NCBI GenBank assembly: GCA_036496605.1
Contig: DASXKV010000016.1
Coordinates: 1-36,928 of the forward strand
Length of the DNA stretch: 36,928 nucleotides
DNA from: Gemmatimonadaceae bacterium
GTDB taxonomy: Bacteria > Gemmatimonadota > Gemmatimonadetes > Gemmatimonadales > Gemmatimonadaceae
Direction of reading: 5' to 3'
Shown: positions 1 to 6,596 of the stretch, piece by piece
How positions within the stretch are numbered: the first letter of the stretch is position 1
Layout of the letters: every line of letters starts with the position of its first letter
Program-made: the position numbers and the translations under genes
Notes under the pieces: model-generated
The model's database searches: none
Told to the model about the DNA's origin: nothing
The model's input: only the letters and a program-made list of their open reading frames with translations

Positions 1-908
1 GACGACGGTGTCGTGGAGCCCGGCAGCGGGAACACCGCGTGCCCAATGGTCTCCTCACCGTCCGGCTCGACCAACCCATCGCCCTCGAAGCGCGCGACGA
101 TCACCGTGATGTTGTCCGGCCCGCCGTTCTCGTTCGCGCGATCGATCAGGCGCTTGCATGCGACGATGAGATCGGGTGCCTCGGTGACGACGCGCGCGAT
201 CTCATCCTTTCCGACTTGTCCGGACAATCCGTCGCTGCAGAGCACCAGCACGTCGCCACGCCGGACTTCTTGATGCGTCAGGTCGATCTTGATCAGCGGC
301 TCGGGGCCGAGCGCCTGCAGGATGATGTTGCGCCGCTCACTCTGCGCCGCCTCCTCTTCCGTGAGCTCGCCGGCCTCGATCAGCTTCTGCATCAGCGACT
401 GATCTTTCGTGATCTGTCGCGCCACGCCGTCGCGAATGAGATACGCTCGGCTGTCGCCGACCTGCGCGACGTACAGCGTGTCGCCGAGCAGACCCGCCAC
501 CGTCGCCGTCGTCCCCATGCCGCGATATTCGCTATGGCTCGCCGCGAAGGTATGAATCTGGTGATTCGCAGCCGCCGTGGAGCGCTTGATCGCGCGCACG
601 AACTCTTCCGCGTCGTAGCTCTCGCCGCCGATCCACTTCTCGCGCATCTCGCCGAGTACGACCTCGACGGCCATGGCACTCGCGATCTCGCCGGCGGCGG
701 CGCCACCCATGCCGTCGGCGACCATGAAGAGCGTGCCCTTGGGACCGAGGGTGTGCCGACGGACCTCGGGCTGCAGCGTCGCGTTGCCCGTCGTCAGGTC
801 CACGACGACGAACGCGTCCTCGTTATGTTCGCGCGTCCGTCCGACGTCGGTGCGCCCGAACACATTGACGAAGACATCACCGTGTGGATCCGCCGGGGCG
901 TCGCTCAT
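1..908 (-). CDS. PP2C-family Ser/Thr protein phosphatase (3' end outside window)
   Basis: The product is a metal-dependent PP2C phosphatase that removes phosphate from Ser/Thr residues, presumably countering the kinase encoded just upstream. Reading from ATG at 908, the N-terminus carries the family motif R-E-H-N-E-D-A-F around residues 27-34, followed by VADGMGGAAAGE, which supplies a metal-binding Asp. Further on are QVGDSRAYL and LCSDGLSGQV, and near the truncated end GGPDNITVIV, the C-terminal metal-ligand motif. At least 302 residues are present and the catalytic domain is nearly complete. There is no signal peptide, so it should be cytosolic. It lies 36 bp after the kinase stop on the same strand and is probably co-transcribed. 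No clear Shine-Dalgarno precedes the ATG. The stop codon lies off the left edge. Confidence 0.93.
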   Translation of the reverse strand, partial: MSDAPADPHGDVFVNVFGRTDVGRTREHNEDAFVVVDLTTGNATLQPEVRRHTLGPKGTLFMVADGMGGAAAGEIASAMAVEVVLGEMREKWIGGESYDAEEFVRAIKRSTAAANHQIHTFAASHSEYRGMGTTATVAGLLGDTLYVAQVGDSRAYLIRDGVARQITKDQSLMQKLIEAGELTEEEAAQSERRNIILQALGPEPLIKIDLTHQEVRRGDVLVLCSDGLSGQVGKDEIARVVTEAPDLIVACKRLIDRANENGGPDNITVIVARFEGDGLVEPDGEETIGHAVFPLPGSTTPS

Positions 909-944
909 CGCGCGAAGGGAGGGATTGCTGACGGACACGGGAGC

Positions 945-2573
945 TCAGCAGGCTACGCTGTCTGTATATGCAAACTGACGCGCCCGCGTCGTTTTCGGCG
1001 CGAGCGTGCGGACGCGGCCCAATGCCACGCATGCCGCCGTGTTGTTGTGGCGACTGCCCTCTGCAAGCGCATCGACGATCGCCGCGTGCACGAGCTGCTC
1101 ATTTCCTTTGATGCGAAGGCTCATCTCCTCCAGCGTACGGATGACGCGTGTTGCCTCGTTAGGCGACACGCTGCCTTCCACGATCTGTTCGAGCGAATCG
1201 AGCATCTTGCCGACGTCGGCGAGTCCTGGCGCGCTCCCGCGTGGCGTCGCCGTCGTTTCGACTGGCTGCGAGAACTTGGCCGTATCCCGCAGCCCTTTGT
1301 CGGACGGTGTGCTGGCCACCTGGGTCACACTATCGCGAACAGCGGACTTCTCGGAGTCGCGCCGATATACCATCGCCGCGGTCAGGAGCGCAGCGATTAG
1401 TATCACACCCCCGGCGGACGCCACGATCGCAGTCCGGCGTCGCCTGACGGGACTCCCAACGATCATCCGCTCGGCCGCTGCCAAGCTCGCGACATCCGAT
1501 GGCGCGACCGCCGGACGGTCAGCGCCAACCCGCGTCGCGGGAAGCGAGGTACGCGGCTCCGCTCCGTCACCACCATTCGTTGCCAGAGATCGAACCATCG
1601 TGCCAGACGCCGGCGACGCCATACGCTCGAGCGCCTTCGAGACCGACCGTCCGAAATCCGTCGCCGTCTGATATCGCGCTCTGACATCGCGCTCGAGCGC
1701 CTTGTCGAGACACGCCTGCACTTCGCCCGACCAGGCAACGTCGGGACGCATCTCCGCGAGCTTCCGCGGCGATTCCGTCAGGCGCATGATCATCGATTCC
1801 TGAACCGTCTCCGCCGGGAAGGGAAGACGCCCGGTGAGCATGTTGAAAGCGACGAGCGCCAGCGCGTAGATGTCGCTCCGTCCGTCGAGCTTGTCGCCCG
1901 CCAATTGCTCGGGACTCATGTACTCCGGCGTACCGACGACCAAACCTGTCTTCGTCACCTTCTGCGCCGCGTTATCCGCGGCTTTCGCGATTCCGAAGTC
2001 CACTACCTTCACGACGTCGCTGCCATCGCGATCGCGCGCGATCATGATGTTGTCGGGCTTGAGATCGCGATGCACGATCCCCATGTCGTGCGCGACGGAG
2101 AGCGCGTCCGCCGCCTGACGAACGATCGACGCCGCGCGGCCGGGCGACATCGGCCCCTCGTCCTCGATCAACTTCGTCAACGGCGGACCATCGACGAATT
2201 CCATCGCGAGGTAGATGATACCGTCGGGCGTCTCACCGAAGTCATAGACGTCGGCAACGTTCGGGTGATTGATGTGGCTCGCGTTGGCAGCTTCTCGGTT
2301 GAAGCGGCTGATCGCATCGGCGTCCTTCACCATCGCCGGATTCATCACCTTGAGCGCACTCTTGCGTCCCATTTTGACATGTTCGGCGAGATAGACCTGG
2401 CCCATACCGCCTTCGCCGAGCTTGCGGATCACGTGGTATCGGTCCGCGACGATGGAGCCGACGAGATCACCCGTCGCGTTCTGGAGTCGCAGCGTCGTGC
2501 CGTCTTGCGGGCAGAACCGCTGATCGAGCTCGTATCCCGCTCCGCACTGGGGGCAGATCTTCAAACTGCTCAC
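945..2573 (-). CDS. Membrane-anchored Ser/Thr protein kinase with N-terminal zinc ribbon
   Basis: This is a 542-residue Hanks-type kinase. A short zinc-ribbon-like segment (C7, C10, C21, then the FCPQDG motif) precedes the kinase domain at about 42-315. That domain has a glycine loop GEGGMGQV (53-60), the ATP lysine K75, HRDLKPDN (168-175), DFG (192-194) and GTPEYMSPE (214-222). A basic run at 377-380 leads into one transmembrane helix at about 381-403, leaving a C-terminal extracytoplasmic domain of about 140 residues that I do not recognise and that may sense a ligand. It starts with GTG at 2573, overlapping the FHA gene stop as GTGA, with GGAG five bases upstream. The overlap implies translational coupling. 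The FHA neighbour is a likely phosphothreonine-binding partner and the PP2C the matching phosphatase. Confidence 0.94.
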   Translation of the reverse strand: MSSLKICPQCGAGYELDQRFCPQDGTTLRLQNATGDLVGSIVADRYHVIRKLGEGGMGQVYLAEHVKMGRKSALKVMNPAMVKDADAISRFNREAANASHINHPNVADVYDFGETPDGIIYLAMEFVDGPPLTKLIEDEGPMSPGRAASIVRQAADALSVAHDMGIVHRDLKPDNIMIARDRDGSDVVKVVDFGIAKAADNAAQKVTKTGLVVGTPEYMSPEQLAGDKLDGRSDIYALALVAFNMLTGRLPFPAETVQESMIMRLTESPRKLAEMRPDVAWSGEVQACLDKALERDVRARYQTATDFGRSVSKALERMASPASGTMVRSLATNGGDGAEPRTSLPATRVGADRPAVAPSDVASLAAAERMIVGSPVRRRRTAIVASAGGVILIAALLTAAMVYRRDSEKSAVRDSVTQVASTPSDKGLRDTAKFSQPVETTATPRGSAPGLADVGKMLDSLEQIVEGSVSPNEATRVIRTLEEMSLRIKGNEQLVHAAIVDALAEGSRHNNTAACVALGRVRTLAPKTTRARQFAYTDSVAC

Positions 2574-3724
2574 GCGCTCTCCACTCGCAGAATCTCGTTC
2601 CCGATGAGAATTCGCTGGCCCTTCCGGAGCGCGCGTTCACCACGGACGGCCATGGCGACGCCGTTTCTGCTGCCGGCATCATGGATGTAGTACTCGCTAT
2701 CCTCCGAGCGGACTTCGCCATGCTTGCCGCTCATCGTCTGGTCGTACGGGAACAGCCAATCGCCCGTTTCGCGGCCAAGCAAGATGGACCGGCCAGGCGA
2801 GAGGTGCACGGTGTCCCGCACGCTGGAATCGGCGCGAAGCTGTTCGAGAACCGCCACGTCGGCTGCGGGAACGAGCGAGCCGAGGCGGCGGGTCGAATCG
2901 GCTTCCGGCGGGTGGGGTCCAGGATAGCCCAGACGGCGGAAGCGTAGAATCTGCGATCCGATGAGGATCAGATCTCCATCGGTCAGACGCGTCGGCTGCT
3001 CGATGAAGAGCCAGGTGCCGTTCCGAGAGCCGAGGTCCCGCAGCCAGAGCTGACCCGCGCGCTGTTCGACGCGCGCGTGGAGCGGCGACATGTATGGGTC
3101 ACTCTCGAACCGAATGTCGGCGTCACCGCGTCCGACGACCGCCTCGCCGCGCTCGAGAACGTACGCGCGGGCGATGCTTCCCTCGTCGTCGAGCAGTGCC
3201 AGGCGAGGTTGTGCGTCGCGTCGCGTCGCCAAGATCCCCTGAGTGGGCGATCCCCCGGCCACTGGTGGCGACCCAGGCACGCTGTTCCGCACGATCTCGA
3301 CGGATACGCGCTGGCCGACTCGATTGCCGCATCGCGCGCAGAAGAGGTCGACGCCCTGCAGATAGCTCGCGCCACACTGAGCGCACATTCCAGCACCGGC
3401 GGGGGCGATGCGAGTGCCGCAATAGCCACAAAAGGGAAGGCTGTTTTCCGCGTTCTTGTTGCACCGTGGACAGCGCATCGGAATCACGGCCGTGCGCACG
3501 GGAGAGGCAGTTTTTGGAGTCAACGCTCCAGGCGGCACGGCTGTCCTCGCAGCCGTCGCCGAGCCCGATACCTTCGGCGGCGACAAGGTCGCGTCACCTC
3601 CGGCTGTCGCCGCTCCACTTTTGACGCCGACCTGAGCCGCCGAGGCCGTCATCGGCTTTCCGCAGTCGATACAGAAGCGCGAGGTCGCGTCATTGTCTCG
3701 CCCGCAGAACGAGCAAGCGGTCAA
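2570..3724 (-). CDS. Zinc-ribbon protein with two FHA domains
   Basis: The 384-residue protein has three CxxC...CxxC zinc ribbons: CSFC/CIDC (residues 4-21), CPRC/CGYC (85-102) and CAQC/CARC (114-132). Two forkhead-associated domains follow, at about 187-263 and 308-382. Both contain the phosphothreonine-binding signature: GRG...SPLHARV...LGSRNGT in the first and GRE...SGKHGEV...AGSRNGV in the second. FHA domains bind phosphothreonine peptides, so this is likely an adaptor or substrate of the kinase that overlaps its 3' end. The start is TTG at 3724, chosen because GGAAGGTG lies about five bases upstream and the first zinc ribbon begins at once. It is the first gene of the minus-strand operon FHA, kinase, PP2C. 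No signal peptide or transmembrane segment is visible. Confidence 0.9.
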   Translation of the reverse strand: MTACSFCGRDNDATSRFCIDCGKPMTASAAQVGVKSGAATAGGDATLSPPKVSGSATAARTAVPPGALTPKTASPVRTAVIPMRCPRCNKNAENSLPFCGYCGTRIAPAGAGMCAQCGASYLQGVDLFCARCGNRVGQRVSVEIVRNSVPGSPPVAGGSPTQGILATRRDAQPRLALLDDEGSIARAYVLERGEAVVGRGDADIRFESDPYMSPLHARVEQRAGQLWLRDLGSRNGTWLFIEQPTRLTDGDLILIGSQILRFRRLGYPGPHPPEADSTRRLGSLVPAADVAVLEQLRADSSVRDTVHLSPGRSILLGRETGDWLFPYDQTMSGKHGEVRSEDSEYYIHDAGSRNGVAMAVRGERALRKGQRILIGNEILRVESA

Positions 3725-3762
3725 CCGTCACCTTCCAGGGCGGGAAAACCTCATGGCGCGCG

Positions 3763-3792
3763 AATATACGGAAAGTCCCCAGGGAAGGGCAA
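3763..3792 (-). promoter_or_regulatory. Predicted sigma70-type promoter of the FHA-kinase-phosphatase operon
   Basis: On the minus strand, TTGCCC (3792-3787) and TATATT (3768-3763) are separated by 18 bases. Transcription would start about 3756, giving a leader of about 30 bases before the TTG start at 3724. The adjacent 14-bp repeat array ends only 26 bp upstream of the -35 box. The assignment rests on sequence match and position alone. Confidence 0.5.
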
Positions 3793-3817
3793 CTTTGGGG
3801 TCGAGAAAGCAAACGAA

Positions 3818-3994
3818 GCGCGTCGAAAGGGGCGCGTTGAAAAGGGCGCGTCGAAAAGGGCGCGTCGAGAATGGCGCGTCGAGAGGGGCGCGTCGAGAAG
3901 AGCGCGTCGAGAAGGGGCGCGTCGAGAAGGACGCGTCGAAAGGGGCGCGTCGAGAAGGGCGCGTCGAAAGGGGCGCGTCGAAGACGGCGCGGCG
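3818..3994 (+). repeat. Tandem array A of a 14-bp unit, GGCGCGTCGAGAAG
   Basis: About 12-13 imperfect copies of a 14-bp unit run head to tail; one copy is 15 bp. The core GCGCGTCGA is nearly invariant and the last five bases vary (GAAGG, AAAGG, GAGGG, GAATG). Degenerate copies may reach back to about 3799. The array ends 12 bp beyond the four-helix-bundle gene's stop. It contains no stop codons, which produces long spurious reading frames in several frames. It is in inverted orientation to array B at 4452-4690. Confidence 0.95.
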
Positions 3995-4006
3995 AACTCC
4001 GTGTCG

Positions 4007-4372
4007 TTATACGACTGCTGTCCGCTCGAAGTAGTCGATGAGCGAAAGAATCATCCGGCTAATCGCAACAGAGAAATTCCAAAGCCTGAAAAAAGTCTTT
4101 CGATCGATCAGGTGCAGATTCACACACTTGCGCAGAAAGTCCTGGCTCTCCTCGAGCGAACCATTCGCCATTCGCGAGTAACGAATCTTCTCGGCGGCCG
4201 TGCCGCGTCCTAGTCCTTCGGCGAGCAATGCACTGATTGACTGCGCCGCTTCGGATAGCTGCGCTCTTAGTCTGGACGGTGAGCCGCGCGGAAAGCCCTG
4301 CGTCATTTCGATCACCATCTGGCCAAATTGCCGAGCAGCGTCGACAACTCGGAGCGGGTCGCGGTCGTCCAT
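4007..4372 (-). CDS. Free-standing four-helix-bundle protein (23S rRNA intervening-sequence / S23 type)
   Basis: The protein has 121 residues from ATG at 4372, or 124 from an in-frame GTG at 4381; neither start has a clear Shine-Dalgarno. It has the all-helical pattern of the four-helix-bundle family TIGR02436: VVDAARQFGQMVIEMT, then RGSPSRLRAQLSEAAQSI, ALLAEGLGRG, SRMANGSLEESQDFLRKC and a final long helix. Members are known from ORFs inside 23S rRNA intervening sequences and are structural relatives of the Avd protein of diversity-generating retroelements; the family's molecular function is unsettled, though Avd binds nucleic acid. Here the gene is not in rRNA and no reverse transcriptase is nearby. 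About 46% GC over 4021-4140 is far below its neighbours, suggesting transfer. Inverted 14-bp arrays flank it on both sides. Confidence 0.85.
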   Translation of the reverse strand: MDDRDPLRVVDAARQFGQMVIEMTQGFPRGSPSRLRAQLSEAAQSISALLAEGLGRGTAAEKIRYSRMANGSLEESQDFLRKCVNLHLIDRKTFFRLWNFSVAISRMILSLIDYFERTAVV

Positions 4373-4451
4373 GGCGCACACTAAGCCAGGGATGTTTTAA
4401 CGACGGCGCCATTTCCCCTCGCGGCGAAGCATTCTCGCGCCGCCTTGCTCC

Positions 4452-4690
4452 CTTCTCGATGTGCGACGCGCCGTTCTCGACGCGCCCTTCTCGACGCGCC
4501 CTTCTCGACGCGCCCTTCTCGACGCGCCCCTTTCGACGCGCCCTTCTCGACGCGCCGTTCTCGACGCGCCCTTCTCGACGCGCCGTTCTCGACGCGCCCC
4601 TTTCGACGCGCCCTTCTCGACGCGCCCCTTTCGACGCGCCCTTCTCGACGCGCCCTTCTCGACGCGCCCCTCTCGACGCGCCCTTCTCGC
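4452..4690 (-). repeat. Tandem array B, the inverted counterpart of array A
   Basis: About 17 copies of CTTCTCGACGCGCC (plus strand) run from 4452 to 4690; this is the exact reverse complement of the array A unit. From 4473 the period is a regular 14 bp. The variants seen (CCTTTC, CCTCTC, GTTCTC) largely mirror those of array A (GAAAGG, GAGAGG, GAGAAT). The array ends 28 bp before the amidase start codon, so it occupies the place where that gene's promoter would be expected. Confidence 0.95.
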
Positions 4691-4718
4691 AGGCCCGACA
4701 CCGCCCTAACCTTACCCC

Positions 4719-6596
4719 ATGCGTGTCCTTCCCCCGGCCGCGGCGCTGCTGCTCGTCGCCTGCGGGCCCTCGCCCGCGCCTGTCGTTTCGCCGAGGCCGG
4801 CGCCCGCCCGAGATACATCGGTTGTCGCCCCGCCGCCACGTGAGGAGCCGTCGCCGGCGCCGCCCTTGCCGGCGATGCCGACGGTCGAAGGGCCGCTCGC
4901 GATCAAAGTCGTCTACCCGCCCGCTCAGCACCTCATCGAATCGCGCGATTCGAACTTCATCTTTGGATCGATCGGGAACGGGCACGCGACGCTTACGATC
5001 AACGGCACGCCGGCGAAGGTCTACCCAAACGGCGCTTTCCTCGCCTTCCTGGCGAATCCGTCGCCGACGGCACCACGCTACGATCTTGTTGCCGTCGCCG
5101 GCAACGACACCGCGCGGCTCTCCCACCCCGTACGCGTTCAGGATCCTCGCCCGGCACTCGGCCCCGCGGGGCCGCTCGCCGTCGATACCACGAGTATTAC
5201 GCCACGGGCCCCGGCAACGAGCCAGATGCTCCTTCGGCCCGACGAACGGGTCCGCGTTGCCGTCCGCGCGCCGGCGAATGCAAGCGTCTGGGCAGCATGG
5301 CCAACGTCGAGCCAGTGGCTCGTCGCGACGCCCGGAGACACGGTGGCGGGTACCGGTTTCGCCGCAGACATCGCCGCTCGATCGCTCCACGACGGCGCGA
5401 CGCTCTATGTCGCGCGCGGAGCGGATACGCTTCGCTACGCCCTGCTTCGACCCGATCTCTTCGACACGCTCTCAACACGTCTGGTGCGCGCCGGCGAGGC
5501 GCCAATTCGTCCTGATACCGATCGCGTCATCAACGGACGGCCCCTGCCGGGTGGTACGTACAAGTGGTTTCTGCTTCCGGGGACGACGCTCGAGATGACC
5601 GGCCGGATGGCCGGCTTCACGCGTGTCAGGCTCGACAGCGGTCTGGAGATCTGGCTGGCGGACAGCGACGTCGTGCCGGTGCCGTCCGGTACCCCGTTGC
5701 CACGTCGCGTGACGTTGAATGCGCGCGTTCGGACTACGCGGGAATGGGTCGACGTCGTCATCCCGATCCAGGGCGGCGAACGACCGGCATACGTCGTCGA
5801 CGAAGGCGCGCGCTCGCTCACTGTCACTTTGTACGGGACGCGCGCCAACACCGACATCATCAACTACGCCGACAACGACACGCTGCTGCGCACGATCGAG
5901 TGGAAGCAGGTCCTCGACGATCGCGCGGAGCTCGACCTCACGCTCCGGCAGCAGCTCTACGGTTATCTGGTGCTCTGGGAAGACGGCAACCTCGTGCTCC
6001 GCGTTAGGCGCTCGCCCACGATCGACGCGCATAGTCCGCTTCGCGGGCTCACGATCGCGGTCGATCCGGGGCATCCGCCGATCGGAGCGACCGGACCGAC
6101 GGGACTCTACGAAGCACAAGCGGTGCTGCCCGTTGGTGAGAAAGTGCGAGATCTGCTCGAGCGGCGTGGCGCGAAGGTGGTCATGACTCGAACCACGAAC
6201 GACCCGGTCGAACTGGGTCTGCGGCCGATCATTGCACGCCGCGAGAACGCCAACGCCTTCGTTTCGATTCATCTCAACGCGTACGGCGACGGGGTCAATC
6301 CCTTCACGGCACGCAATGGATCCGGGACGTACTTCTTTCACAGGCTCTCCGAGCCCCTGGCGCGAACCGTCGAGACCGGACTGGTGACGCAGATGGGTCT
6401 CCCGAACCTCGGCGTCTACTACGATAACCTGGCCGTCGTTAGGCCGACGTGGATGCCGATGGTGCTCAGCGAAGGCGCGTTCGTGATCATCCCGGAGCAG
6501 GAAGCCGCGCTGCGCACGCCCGAGTTTCAAGCTCGTTATGCGCAAGGCATTGTCGATGGATTGGAGGAGTATTTTCGGTGGTTAGCGAAGCAATGA
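4719..6596 (+). CDS. Lipoprotein N-acetylmuramoyl-L-alanine amidase (Amidase_3)
   Basis: This 625-residue peptidoglycan hydrolase cleaves the bond between N-acetylmuramic acid and L-alanine. The N-terminus is a lipoprotein signal with lipobox LVAC (Cys15), followed by a Pro/Ala-rich linker. The middle (about 60-440) is long, with an SH3-like stretch near 270-325 and an AMIN-like beta-rich stretch near 340-435. The Amidase_3 domain spans about 443-622. Its zinc ligands are H452 (in DPGHPP), E465 (in YEAQ) and H518 (in SIHLNA), with catalytic E585 (in LSEGAF), so the active site is complete. It should act in the periplasm, anchored to a membrane. No Shine-Dalgarno is visible and array B ends 28 bp upstream. 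The stop overlaps the next gene's start as ATGA. Confidence 0.93.
   Translation: MRVLPPAAALLLVACGPSPAPVVSPRPAPARDTSVVAPPPREEPSPAPPLPAMPTVEGPLAIKVVYPPAQHLIESRDSNFIFGSIGNGHATLTINGTPAKVYPNGAFLAFLANPSPTAPRYDLVAVAGNDTARLSHPVRVQDPRPALGPAGPLAVDTTSITPRAPATSQMLLRPDERVRVAVRAPANASVWAAWPTSSQWLVATPGDTVAGTGFAADIAARSLHDGATLYVARGADTLRYALLRPDLFDTLSTRLVRAGEAPIRPDTDRVINGRPLPGGTYKWFLLPGTTLEMTGRMAGFTRVRLDSGLEIWLADSDVVPVPSGTPLPRRVTLNARVRTTREWVDVVIPIQGGERPAYVVDEGARSLTVTLYGTRANTDIINYADNDTLLRTIEWKQVLDDRAELDLTLRQQLYGYLVLWEDGNLVLRVRRSPTIDAHSPLRGLTIAVDPGHPPIGATGPTGLYEAQAVLPVGEKVRDLLERRGAKVVMTRTTNDPVELGLRPIIARRENANAFVSIHLNAYGDGVNPFTARNGSGTYFFHRLSEPLARTVETGLVTQMGLPNLGVYYDNLAVVRPTWMPMVLSEGAFVIIPEQEAALRTPEFQARYAQGIVDGLEEYFRWLAKQ

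Larger units (their letters stand above)
3818..4690. mobile_element. Candidate mobile unit: inverted 14-bp arrays flanking a four-helix-bundle gene
   Basis: The 873-bp unit consists of array A, a 457-bp low-GC centre holding one gene, and array B in inverted orientation. Transcribed through, the arrays could pair over about 170 bases and loop out the gene. This recalls the layout of 23S rRNA intervening sequences, where an inverted-repeat stem brackets the same protein family, but here the unit sits between protein genes. No transposase, integrase or target-site duplication is seen, so calling it mobile is an inference from composition and architecture. Confidence 0.5.

Noticed and set aside
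39..1400. Long plus-strand open frame opposite the phosphatase and kinase genes
   Set aside because: It is the antisense shadow of two clearly recognisable minus-strand genes.
3818..4690. CRISPR array or diversity-generating retroelement
   Set aside because: The 14-bp units are contiguous without unique spacers, no cas gene is present, and no reverse transcriptase or template/variable repeat accompanies the Avd-like gene.
4059..5598. Several open frames of 130-450 residues with repeating Arg/Ala/Ser-rich peptides across the 14-bp arrays
   Set aside because: The array has no stop codons, and a 14-bp period opens several frames on both strands; the frames also overlap the amidase or four-helix-bundle genes. 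They are artefacts of the repeat.
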